A DNA stretch of 11,285 nucleotides from an uncultured Bacteroidales bacterium (GCA_903928285.1 CAIYQH010000241.1:1-11285); one strand, 5' to 3'. Counted from the stretch's first letter, positions 1 through 7,262 are shown. Notes: generated from the sequence alone by a model not told the origin. Program-made: numbers and translations.

Positions 1-7
1 ACAGCTT

Positions 8-568
8 TTAGTTGAAGGTGGGGTCGGCGGGGAAATTGGCCCAGATGGCGTAATCCTGGCCCATACTTTTTAAATAGTTGCTCCAAAGTGTTTGCGGTTG
101 GTTGTGAATCACTTCATTGACGGTGGTTTGTGAAAGTACCCAGGATTTTTCACTAAGTTCACGGTCGAGCTGCCGGGGTGACCATCCCGAGTAGCCAATG
201 AAAAAGCGTATTTCATCGGGAGGCAACTCTTTGGATTTCATTTTTGCTTTGATGTCGTCCAGATCGCCACCCCAGAAAAGCCCCTTCATGATAGGGACGC
301 ACAGCTCCACATCGGCATGCGTATGGATGTAAAAAATGCTGTCGGTTTTAACGGGACCTCCCAGGAATACAGGGAGTCTGTATGGTGGAAACCCTTTCAC
401 GATATCCTTGAGCCGCGCTTCAATAGGCTTGTTGATGATCACACCGAAAGAGCCCTCATCATTGTGTTCGGCAAGTAACACCACCGACTGACGGAAATAA
501 AAATCGCGCAGCGAAGGCTCAGAGATCAGGATGCTTCCCTGTGTTGGTTTGACGCGTGGTTTTTCCAT
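8..568 (-). CDS. algH: YqgE/AlgH (UPF0301) family protein
   Basis: A complete 186-aa protein, the usual size for this family of small soluble cytoplasmic proteins. Family signatures are visible in order: GSILISEP (residues 11-18), SVVLLAEH (28-35), GVIINKP (42-48), GGPV (70-73) and GYSGWSPRQL (125-134). AlgH was named as a regulator of alginate genes in Pseudomonas, but the biochemical role of the family is not settled, so I give no specific function. The start is the ATG at 568, just ahead of the conserved N-terminal strand, and the stop is TAA at 8-10. It is transcribed divergently from the murL-murD2 cluster, from a good Bacteroidota-type promoter that lies at the start of murL. No downstream gene is visible before the window edge. 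Family call is firm; the gene symbol is by family only. Confidence 0.93.
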   Translation of the reverse strand: MEKPRVKPTQGSILISEPSLRDFYFRQSVVLLAEHNDEGSFGVIINKPIEARLKDIVKGFPPYRLPVFLGGPVKTDSIFYIHTHADVELCVPIMKGLFWGGDLDDIKAKMKSKELPPDEIRFFIGYSGWSPRQLDRELSEKSWVLSQTTVNEVIHNQPQTLWSNYLKSMGQDYAIWANFPADPTFN

Positions 569-593
569 GGTTCGTACAAATTTACTACTTTTG
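561..593 (+). promoter_or_regulatory. Candidate promoter for murL-murD2 cluster
   Basis: TACTTTTG at 586-593 matches the Bacteroidota -7 consensus TAnnTTTG. A TTTT at 561-564, 21 nt upstream, is a one-mismatch -33 element. Predicted transcription start is about 600, some 28 nt before the murL ATG at 629. The -33 region lies in the first codons of algH, so this promoter and the algH promoter are interlocked. Confidence 0.45.
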
Positions 594-610
594 CGTTGTA
601 CTCATCGCAA

Positions 611-642
611 CAAATATAATACCAATTCATGGCCAGGTCAAA
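611..642 (-). promoter_or_regulatory. Bacteroidota-type promoter for algH
   Basis: Read on the minus strand, there is TTTG (plus-strand CAAA at 639-642), a 20-nt spacer, then TATATTTG (plus-strand CAAATATA at 611-618). This matches the Bacteroidota consensus TTTG-N19-21-TAnnTTTG exactly. The transcript would start near 604, giving a leader of about 35 nt before the algH ATG at 568. The -33 element lies inside the first codons of murL. Called from consensus only. Confidence 0.6.
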
Positions 643-2038
643 CCGGGAGGAGAAATTTCTTCAGTTACGCAAACAATTTCCCTTTTTCATCTTTGAAAAA
701 CAGGAGTACACGCTTTCACAGGAAGGGCTGCATGTCAGGTATCACTTTAACCTTGCCGGCCAATACCGGTTCTCTCCTGCCATTTTTATTCCCCGTAAAC
801 CATTTTTCCTTCCCGATTCCAACCTTGACGGACATCTCGACAACATCGTCTTCAACATCGGGATGATCGAACTGATCAGTTACTGGAAAGCGGCCTGCCC
901 TCCCAGTCTGGTTATCAGGCCGTTTGCCTTGGTTCCGGAGCAGGTTGCCTGGTGGAAAAAGCTCTATTTTCACGGCCTGGGGGAGTTTTTTTACCTGAAC
1001 TCAATCCCCGCGACCATGGAGGATTTCATGCAGATTGAGATTGACTCGACAGATTATCTGCCGGTACTAAAATATTCATTGAAAGAATCGGTTCTGTTAC
1101 CGGTAGGCGGTGGCAAGGACTCGGCAGTAACCCTTGAACTCCTGGGTTCCGGACCAGGGAACATCCCCCTGATCATGAATCCAAGGGGAGCAAGCCTGGA
1201 AACCATCTTTGTCAAAGGATACACGACTGATCAATATTTTGAGATCCGCCGTACCCTTGATCCGCTTTTACTACAGCTGAATGACGAAGGATTTTTAAAC
1301 GGACATACTCCTTTTTCTGCGCTTCTGGCATTTGTTACGGTTCTGGCAGCCATTGTGTCAGGTCGCCGCTATATTGCACTTTCGAATGAGTCGAGCGCCA
1401 ATGAGTCAACCATCGCCGGCACGGAGATCAATCACCAGTATTCAAAATCGTTCGGTTTTGAAGCCGGCTTCAGGGATTATGTGAAACAATGGATCAGCCC
1501 TGAAATAGAGTATTTCAGTTTCCTGCGTCCGATAAATGAACTGCAGATTGCCTCCCTTTTTGCACAGTACAGGGCATATCACCCGGTTTTTAAGAGCTGC
1601 AATGCGGGAAGCAAAAGCGATTCCTGGTGCGGCAAATGTGCAAAATGCCTGTTTACCTATATTATATTGTCGCCCTTTTTGTCGGAAGATGAGTTAATCG
1701 CAATTTTTGGTAAAAATCTGTTTTCTGACCCGGGCCTGGAAACCATTTTCCTGCAGTTAACAGGCATAGCGGAAGAAAAGCCCTTCGATTGCGTGGGAAC
1801 CATCCGGGAGGTAAACCTGGCCCTGTGTGAGACCATCAGGCAGATGGAAGATGACGGACTGCCATTCCTGCTTGATTATTACAGGAGGTCAACGAATTTT
1901 TCAGATTATGGCGCGATCGATTTTGCCAGTGAATTGTTCCGGTTTTCCGGGGAACACTTTTTACCCTCCGGGTTTTTGGAGCGGTTAAAGAATGCCTGTA
2001 TTGATAAAAACGAAGATTCCGGCTGTTCCGGGAGCTGA
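629..2038 (+). CDS. murL: UDP-MurNAc-L-Ala-L-Glu epimerase (MurL-like)
   Basis: A 469-aa cytoplasmic protein resembling MurL, the ATP-dependent enzyme known from Xanthomonas oryzae that epimerises the terminal L-Glu of UDP-MurNAc-L-Ala-L-Glu to D-Glu. A PP-loop-like nucleotide motif, LLPVGGGKDSAV, covers residues 156-167 (GGGKDS at 160-165). A conserved SNESSANES segment follows at 252-260 and LRPINELQIA at 299-308. A cysteine cluster has C324, C334, C337 and C340 in the arrangement C-x9-C-x2-C-x2-C, within SCNAGSK...SWCGKCAKC. The ATG at 629 fits the promoter and leader. Next, 11 nt downstream, is a MurD-type ligase, as in the known murD2-murL pairing, which strongly supports the call over a generic PP-loop ATPase. 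Inferred role: makes D-Glu on the peptidoglycan precursor, bypassing glutamate racemase. I recognise the family from remembered motifs and could not run an alignment. Confidence 0.85.
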   Translation: MARSNREEKFLQLRKQFPFFIFEKQEYTLSQEGLHVRYHFNLAGQYRFSPAIFIPRKPFFLPDSNLDGHLDNIVFNIGMIELISYWKAACPPSLVIRPFALVPEQVAWWKKLYFHGLGEFFYLNSIPATMEDFMQIEIDSTDYLPVLKYSLKESVLLPVGGGKDSAVTLELLGSGPGNIPLIMNPRGASLETIFVKGYTTDQYFEIRRTLDPLLLQLNDEGFLNGHTPFSALLAFVTVLAAIVSGRRYIALSNESSANESTIAGTEINHQYSKSFGFEAGFRDYVKQWISPEIEYFSFLRPINELQIASLFAQYRAYHPVFKSCNAGSKSDSWCGKCAKCLFTYIILSPFLSEDELIAIFGKNLFSDPGLETIFLQLTGIAEEKPFDCVGTIREVNLALCETIRQMEDDGLPFLLDYYRRSTNFSDYGAIDFASELFRFSGEHFLPSGFLERLKNACIDKNEDSGCSGS

Positions 2039-2049
2039 CACGACGGGTT

Positions 2050-3444
2050 ATGGTGGATTATATCAGAGAGAAGTTTGCTGAAAAGTCGGTCGTGCTGCTG
2101 GGGTTCGGCAGGGAGGGACAGGCAAGCTACCATGTTTTCAGGCAGGCATTTCCACTGAAACGGCTGGCAATTGCCGATGCTAACCAGGCAATTGCGCAAA
2201 ACCCGGTTATCCTTGGCGATATGCATCTCGATCTCATTACCGGGGAAGATTACCTGGAAAGGATAAGAGGGTATGACCTTATTGTCCGCTCCCCGGGAAT
2301 TCCTTTCTGGCAGCTGACCACGCCCGGTTATCCGGGTCAGCCTGTAATTGCCAGGGACCATATTACCTCCCAAACCGATCTTTTTCTCCGCCGCTATGCA
2401 AAACAGGTGGTTGGCGTAACCGGCACTAAAGGGAAAAGCACGACATCCAGCCTGATCCATCATATCCTGAAAACTGCAGGGAAAGAGGCAATCCTTGCGG
2501 GGAACATCGGGAATCCCGTGTTCCATTTTATCGATCTCATCGGGCAGGATACCATCATCATTTTCGAATTGTCGTCCCACCAGCTTGAATATATTACCGT
2601 TGCGCCCCATGTTTCGGTGCTGCTAAACCTTTACCAGGAGCATCTTGATGCCTACAGGAGTTATACCGACTACCAGCTTGCCAAGGTGAATATCACCCGG
2701 TATCAGCATGAGGAAGATTACCTGGTGTTCAACATGGATGATGATCTTGTGGCGAATCATCTGAAGCCATTTGAACAAATGAGAAAAACATTTCCCTTTT
2801 CCATGGTTGGAAAGCCTCAGCCGGGGGGATTTATCCGAGACGGAAATGTCTGTTTTTCTGATGGAGAAAACACAATACCGGTATGGAAAATTCACCAGGA
2901 CCGCTTCCTGCGCGGGGAACATAACCTGAAAAACATACTGGCGGCGGTCAATGTATCGATGATTCTTGGGGTCGGGCCGGAGCTGATAGAAGAGGGGATT
3001 GCCACTTTTAAAGGGTTGGAGCATAGGCTGGAATATGTGGGAGAATTTGGCAGGATCCACTTCTACAATGATTCGATCGCTACCATTCCGGAAGCCTGTA
3101 TGGAAGCCGTTAAAGCCATCCCGAAGGTGGATACCCTCATCGTTGGCGGGTTTGACAGGGGCATAGATTATACCGGACTGGCGGAATTTCTCAATACCTC
3201 CAACGTCAGGAATCTGATCCTGGTCGGAGCGGCAGGAAAACGGATCGGTGAGCATCTGGAAGGCTCTGATCTTCGTGAAAAAAATATCTTTTTTATCGAC
3301 AGGTTTGATGATTTCAGGGAGATTGCCATTCGTGAAACCCGCGCCGGCTATGCCTGCCTGCTTTCTCCTGCGGCTGCCAGCTATGATGAATTTAAAAATT
3401 TCGAGGAGCGGGGCAAGCGGTTCCGTGAACTGGTAAGGCAATAA
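2050..3444 (+). CDS. murD2: MurD-family ligase, probable UDP-MurNAc-L-Ala--L-Glu ligase (MurD2)
   Basis: A 464-aa Mur ligase of normal MurD length and layout. It has an N-terminal UDP-binding Rossmann-like domain (VVLLGFGREG at 14-23), the ATP loop GTKGKST (125-131), ELSSHQ (173-178), HLD (198-200) with the likely carbamylated Lys at 212, GEHN (289-292), HRLE (325-328) and the C-terminal SPAAASYDEF (439-448) followed by NFEERG. Canonical MurD has NDSKATN at the linker to domain 3; here it is NDSIATI (340-346), so the Lys that corresponds to E. coli K319 is Ile and the Asn is Ile. With murL directly upstream, this suggests L-Glu rather than D-Glu as the substrate, as in MurD2 of Xanthomonas. 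MurD family membership is very secure; the L-Glu specificity is inference. No strong ribosome site is seen close to the ATG, and the short gap suggests co-transcription or coupling with murL. Confidence 0.85.
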   Translation: MVDYIREKFAEKSVVLLGFGREGQASYHVFRQAFPLKRLAIADANQAIAQNPVILGDMHLDLITGEDYLERIRGYDLIVRSPGIPFWQLTTPGYPGQPVIARDHITSQTDLFLRRYAKQVVGVTGTKGKSTTSSLIHHILKTAGKEAILAGNIGNPVFHFIDLIGQDTIIIFELSSHQLEYITVAPHVSVLLNLYQEHLDAYRSYTDYQLAKVNITRYQHEEDYLVFNMDDDLVANHLKPFEQMRKTFPFSMVGKPQPGGFIRDGNVCFSDGENTIPVWKIHQDRFLRGEHNLKNILAAVNVSMILGVGPELIEEGIATFKGLEHRLEYVGEFGRIHFYNDSIATIPEACMEAVKAIPKVDTLIVGGFDRGIDYTGLAEFLNTSNVRNLILVGAAGKRIGEHLEGSDLREKNIFFIDRFDDFREIAIRETRAGYACLLSPAAASYDEFKNFEERGKRFRELVRQ

Positions 3445-3501
3445 TTTCGATGGAATTTCGTGTTTTATGAACCAGTTCCTGAACAATAAGGGATTGTTTC
3501 C

Positions 3502-3506
3502 GGAGG
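3502..3506 (+). promoter_or_regulatory. Strong Shine-Dalgarno for the glucosaminidase
   Basis: GGAGG lies 6 nt before the ATG at 3513. It fixes that start, and it stands out because the other genes here lack a clear purine-rich site at this spacing, as is common in Bacteroidota. Confidence 0.65.
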
Positions 3507-3512
3507 AAAATT

Positions 3513-4460
3513 ATGAACAAACTCAGACTTTTTTTTATCCTGATTGTAACCTGTTCCACCAGCCTACGTGCGCAGCAGACTGATTACAAATCCCAGGTGA
3601 TCCGATACATTATTCAGTACAGGGATATTGCCGTAAAGGAGATGACTGTTTCGCATGTGCCGGCAAGTATCACGATGGCGCAGGGTATTTTTGAATCGAA
3701 CGCAGGCCAGAGCGACCTGGCAAAGGAGGCCAACAACCATTTCGGGATAAAATGTCACAAGGAATGGACGGGTGACAGGATGTACAAGGATGATGACAAA
3801 CCGCACGATTGTTTCAGGAAATACGCAACCGTGCAGGAATCGTTTCACGATCATTCGTCGTTCCTGGTTGAACGGGATCGTTATAAGCCGCTGTTTCAGA
3901 TTAAATTAACCGATTACAGGGAGTGGGCCCTCGGCCTGAAAAAGGCAGGTTATGCCACCAATCCCGCCTATGCGGAGAAACTGATTCACACCATTGAAGC
4001 CTACCAGCTTTATAAACTTGACATGGGTGATTTTGGCGTTTCACTCGTGGATTCCCTTAAGAATATTATCTACGGAAATGTACAGCCAGTGTTGACCAGG
4101 AAGGCGGGAGAACCGGGTTTAGTTACGGGCAGTCACCCAGTGTTTATGAACAACAGGCTTAGGGTAACCATGGTCAGGGAGGGGGATGATCTGAAACAGT
4201 TGAGTTCGCTCTTTCAAATTTCAGAGCGGAAGCTCCGGAAATTCAATGAACTGACCACTGACAGGCTGACACAGGGGGACCTTGTCTACCTTGAGTCCAA
4301 ACGCCGAAGGGCTGAGGTGCGGACGCACCTGCTGGAGAAGGGGGAGACCTTTCACCATGTGGCTCAGAAGTATGGGATTAAAATCAAGATTTTATACAAA
4401 CGAAATCATATTCCGGCAGGGCACGAACCCTCCCCCGGATGTTTACTCCTGCTTCGCTAA
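3513..4460 (+). CDS. Secreted GH73 glucosaminidase with two LysM domains
   Basis: A 315-aa exported cell-wall hydrolase. Residues 1-20 form a signal peptide (basic N-terminus, hydrophobic LFFILIV, probable cleavage after LRA before QQ). Residues about 22-170 are a GH73 (FlgJ/LytG-type) N-acetylglucosaminidase domain: ITMAQGIFESNAGQS holds the expected catalytic Glu at 61, NNHFGIKC is at 74-81, and the end motif GYATNPAYAEKLIHTIEAY is at 146-164. Two LysM peptidoglycan-binding domains follow, at about 217-260 and 271-314. It would cut the glycan strand of peptidoglycan in the periplasm or at the outer face. It sits 68 bp after murD2 on the same strand, so it may be in the same transcript, pairing precursor synthesis with wall remodelling. 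The last 18 bp overlap the convergent 913-aa gene. The function is well supported; the exact bond and cellular role are not shown by sequence. Confidence 0.9.
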   Translation: MNKLRLFFILIVTCSTSLRAQQTDYKSQVIRYIIQYRDIAVKEMTVSHVPASITMAQGIFESNAGQSDLAKEANNHFGIKCHKEWTGDRMYKDDDKPHDCFRKYATVQESFHDHSSFLVERDRYKPLFQIKLTDYREWALGLKKAGYATNPAYAEKLIHTIEAYQLYKLDMGDFGVSLVDSLKNIIYGNVQPVLTRKAGEPGLVTGSHPVFMNNRLRVTMVREGDDLKQLSSLFQISERKLRKFNELTTDRLTQGDLVYLESKRRRAEVRTHLLEKGETFHHVAQKYGIKIKILYKRNHIPAGHEPSPGCLLLLR

Positions 4461-7184
4461 GCGGTAGCTCTTAAGATATTTACCATCCCCAACCACCAGG
4501 CTGGTCGTATTCCTCCCTTCAAGTTTGCCGATATCAAAAGGAGTATTGCCCCGGATACCCGATTCAAGTTCACGATACCCATTCTTGTCAAAGAGAAACA
4601 ACTCATTGGTTTCAGGCATGACAAACCCGACCATAACCTTCCCGTTGCTGTTGTGCAGTAAAAAAGGCGGATTGCTGATGGCATGCCTGAACATGTAAGA
4701 ATAGATCAACTTGAAATTGTGATTATAATAGTAGATTTTGTTATGATCGATAAAAATAAATTCATTTTTTCCGTTTCCGCTGATATCTTCATAAAAGAAG
4801 CGGTGTTCATGGGTGAACAGGTTCAGTGTTACCTCCGTTATCCGGCCGTTTTGCTGGAGAAACACGAGTTTCCCATCAGGATCGGTGGTGATAAATTCTC
4901 CCTTTTTATTGGTTTCATTAGGATATAGCTTCGAGGAGGGAGCATGGAGAAACTTTGGTCCGGGTGTAATCCGGGGTATCCCGTTACGGTCAACGATCAT
5001 GGTATTTCCGGTCAAACCAGAAATGAGGACATATTCCTTATTCCTGATCATTTCAAAAGATACGGGATCAATGATTTCTTCCTTTGGACTTGGACGTTTC
5101 CAGCTTATATCAGAGGTGCCCCCGAGCGAGAAACTGTAAACCCTGTTATCCTGAAATGCGACCAGTATGTGATAATCCTGCTCGTTGTCCCAATTGGCAA
5201 CCGTGAGTCCGTTGGTGGCATGCAGGGGAAACCGCATAGGGAATTTGTCGGCAAACCGGCCACTGGCATGCAGGAGGTAGAGGTGTGTATCGGTGTTGAA
5301 AAGCAGGTATAGGGAGTCATTTCCAGCCAGCCTGATAGGATGGATTTCGCCCATCATTTTGCCCATAATCGGCAGTTTCCATTCAACATGGCCCAATCCT
5401 GAGATATAGTAAAGGTTATTCGAAACATCGGAAACTATGATGGCAGGATCGCCTGACCCGGAGCCAGGGATGATTTTTGGTTGTCCGGCGATGGTAGTGT
5501 CCAGCCGGGCCTGCCACTCCAGGGGACCCTCCTTGTCAAGATTCGGGTTATATCGCAGAAAGATATTGGAATAAAACTGCCCGTCGGCATTGCTGAATTG
5601 GAAAGCAATAGATTCAAATTTCCGGAGGCTGTCCATCACCAGGCTTAATTGGTCCGAAAGCTCCTGGTTCATGATTCCTTTCAGGGAGGCGAGTGCATTG
5701 CGAGTGCTGAAATAACAAAAAACATTGGATTTCTCAGGAAGGTTTGCCTCAAAATCCTTGTAGGGCTTGTCTTTGGCAATAGTGCTTCCTTCGGAAACCG
5801 CATTCATGACAAGTTCGAGATCCCTAATTTGACGTGCGAAAATCACATATCCTTTGAGAAGCGTAAAGCATTTCACATCAACTTTTCCGAAGATTTCGCC
5901 AAACAGGGCCGGAACGAAGGCCGGGAGCTCCATCCTGTAAATCTTATGACCGTTGAACTGTAACGAATCGGCCTTGATTCCCAGGGTGTCGGCCAGTGCA
6001 AACAGCAACGGCACCGTTTGCAGCGTATCGCGGGAACTGAAGGCAGTCAGGATAACTTCTGCCGCTGTTTTAGGATCTTCCAGAGCAAAAAGGGCTCCTT
6101 CATTTCCTATCCAGGGAAGAAAATACTCGCTGATATTAAGCTGGAACCGGTCGATGAGGGTGTTTGCAGCGGTCTGTTCTACCGAAAAAACCTCTTCATG
6201 AGGAGTTCGGTTTTGAAACCGCTGACAGAAGCGCGACGGATCGCTCCAGCCATAGGTAGTGAAATACAATGTCTTTTCAGGAATAATGGAGGTGATCTCC
6301 TTCTTCTGGGGTTTCTGGTCATTGAACAGGGCAAGGAATTGCTGACTGCTGTCGGATGCGACCGTGACTCCATTGAAAAGCAATTCATCCTTTTTTATGA
6401 TGAGATCCAGTCCGCTCCAGTCGGCGAAATTGGAAAATTTCAACAGATCCGGCAGGTTTTCATCACGGGTCATCCTGGAGAGAACCAGCGAGAAAAACCG
6501 GTAGTTGATATAGATGTTGGCATCAACCTTTTTCCCTGCCGATGCTTCCACTTTTCTGAAACCTGCGGAGGTGGCCATGGGCGTATGAAGAGACAACCTG
6601 TCAATCGCCCGTTTAACCAGGTCTGCGTGGAAACTGCCTATGAAAACACCTTTGAAAACAGAAAAATAAAATGCATCCCGGCTGCCCTTAAAAAGAATCC
6701 TTTTCAGACTGGTTGTATAATAAGGTGTCTCAGTGATGATTGTTTTCCCGGCACAGATTTCCTGGACGAAATCCGAGATATAGGTATCGGGATAGGAACT
6801 GCTGACTTTGGCCAGGTACAGCGCCCCGAAATTGTTGCGGCCGCTCAACGTTATGGAGATCAGGATGTTGTATTGCTGGAAGATCTTGTTGATCTTCTCA
6901 TTTTTCCTGCTGGCAGAATCCACAAACTGCAGTTCATTTTTAACCACATTGATCCCGGGAAAACGGCATAGCGCCCTCCACAACAAGTTCGACCGGTTCA
7001 GCTCTTCCAGCAGGTTGCCTGCTTTATTCAGCTGGATGATCATGGCGGTATTGCCGGGTATGGCGTTGAACGGGGATTCGGCCGGACGCTGGAATTTCTG
7101 GAAGAGGGTATAGCCGAGCCAGGAAATTCCTGTCACAGCTACGACTACAACGAAGGCAATCAGAAGAATTCTGAGGTTTCTCAT
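4443..7184 (-). CDS. Membrane-anchored protein of unknown function with C-terminal beta-propeller-like repeats
   Basis: A complete 913-aa protein I cannot name with confidence. Residues about 5-27 are a hydrophobic signal-anchor (LRILLIAFVVVVAVTGISWLGY) with a short basic N-terminus, so the bulk should be periplasmic. Residues about 38-550 are a soluble alpha/beta region beginning with IPGNTAMIIQL, resembling DUF3352-type proteins of Bacteroidota; that link is from memory and tentative. Residues about 578-910 hold roughly eight repeats of the form hydrophobic strand, LY-x-hydrophobic strand, D/N-x-x-G turn, as in AIIVSDVSNNLYYISGLG, TDPDGKLVFLQQNGRI and FIFIDHNKIYYYNHNFKLI. EDISGNGKNEFIF (799-811) looks like an FG-GAP/VCBS calcium-type loop. 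This suggests a beta-propeller, probably for binding or scaffolding rather than catalysis. The start ATG at 7184 follows a candidate promoter. The gene ends inside the 3' end of the glucosaminidase gene. Confidence 0.8.
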   Translation of the reverse strand: MRNLRILLIAFVVVVAVTGISWLGYTLFQKFQRPAESPFNAIPGNTAMIIQLNKAGNLLEELNRSNLLWRALCRFPGINVVKNELQFVDSASRKNEKINKIFQQYNILISITLSGRNNFGALYLAKVSSSYPDTYISDFVQEICAGKTIITETPYYTTSLKRILFKGSRDAFYFSVFKGVFIGSFHADLVKRAIDRLSLHTPMATSAGFRKVEASAGKKVDANIYINYRFFSLVLSRMTRDENLPDLLKFSNFADWSGLDLIIKKDELLFNGVTVASDSSQQFLALFNDQKPQKKEITSIIPEKTLYFTTYGWSDPSRFCQRFQNRTPHEEVFSVEQTAANTLIDRFQLNISEYFLPWIGNEGALFALEDPKTAAEVILTAFSSRDTLQTVPLLFALADTLGIKADSLQFNGHKIYRMELPAFVPALFGEIFGKVDVKCFTLLKGYVIFARQIRDLELVMNAVSEGSTIAKDKPYKDFEANLPEKSNVFCYFSTRNALASLKGIMNQELSDQLSLVMDSLRKFESIAFQFSNADGQFYSNIFLRYNPNLDKEGPLEWQARLDTTIAGQPKIIPGSGSGDPAIIVSDVSNNLYYISGLGHVEWKLPIMGKMMGEIHPIRLAGNDSLYLLFNTDTHLYLLHASGRFADKFPMRFPLHATNGLTVANWDNEQDYHILVAFQDNRVYSFSLGGTSDISWKRPSPKEEIIDPVSFEMIRNKEYVLISGLTGNTMIVDRNGIPRITPGPKFLHAPSSKLYPNETNKKGEFITTDPDGKLVFLQQNGRITEVTLNLFTHEHRFFYEDISGNGKNEFIFIDHNKIYYYNHNFKLIYSYMFRHAISNPPFLLHNSNGKVMVGFVMPETNELFLFDKNGYRELESGIRGNTPFDIGKLEGRNTTSLVVGDGKYLKSYRLAKQE

Positions 7185-7188
7185 GTAT

Positions 7189-7208
7189 GGTTTTTCTTGT
7201 AAAAAACC
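7189..7208 (-). repeat. Inverted repeat in the leader of the 913-aa gene
   Basis: GGTTTTT (7189-7195) and AAAAACC (7202-7208) are perfect 7-bp arms with a 6-nt loop. The structure ends 4 nt before the ATG at 7184 and would lie at the extreme 5' end of the transcript predicted from the adjacent promoter. The arms are mostly A/T, so any hairpin is weak. It might protect the mRNA end or influence initiation, or be chance. Confidence 0.35.
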
Positions 7209-7212
7209 GGCG

Positions 7213-7220
7213 CAAAGGTA
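7213..7220 (-). promoter_or_regulatory. Candidate promoter -7 element for the 913-aa gene
   Basis: On the minus strand TACCTTTG (plus-strand CAAAGGTA) fits TAnnTTTG. No perfect TTTG lies 19-21 nt upstream; TTTC at a 22-nt spacer is the nearest. Predicted start is about 7206, with a leader of about 22 nt. It would allow the gene to be expressed separately from rnhB, which ends 78 bp upstream. Confidence 0.45.
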
Positions 7221-7262
7221 TATTAAATTGGCAATTGATAAAGAAATCAGAAAAGGAAGTTA

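Noticed and set aside
592..620. A sigma70-like TATAAT at 615-620 with TTGCGT upstream on the plus strand
   Set aside because: It would start transcription within a few bases of the murL ATG, the -35 match is poor, and the same bases are explained by the minus-strand TATATTTG element.
1906..3486. Two long minus-strand open frames (234 and 287 codons) opposite murL and murD2
   Set aside because: The plus strand encodes clear family motifs throughout. The antisense translations are rich in unpatterned residues and match nothing I know.
3540..3578. Possible lipoprotein cleavage site in the glucosaminidase signal peptide (IVTC)
   Set aside because: Thr at the -1 position is a poor lipobox residue, and LRA-QQ a few residues later is a good signal peptidase I site.
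3467..3583. A small plus-strand frame of about 38 codons beginning in the murD2-glucosaminidase gap
   Set aside because: Two thirds of it overlaps the glucosaminidase signal-peptide region in another frame, and it lacks a ribosome site or recognisable features.
6018..6971. A 317-codon plus-strand open frame opposite the 913-aa gene
   Set aside because: It lies wholly antisense to a longer frame with a signal-anchor and repeat architecture. Its translation shows no recognisable motif and no promoter or ribosome site precedes it.
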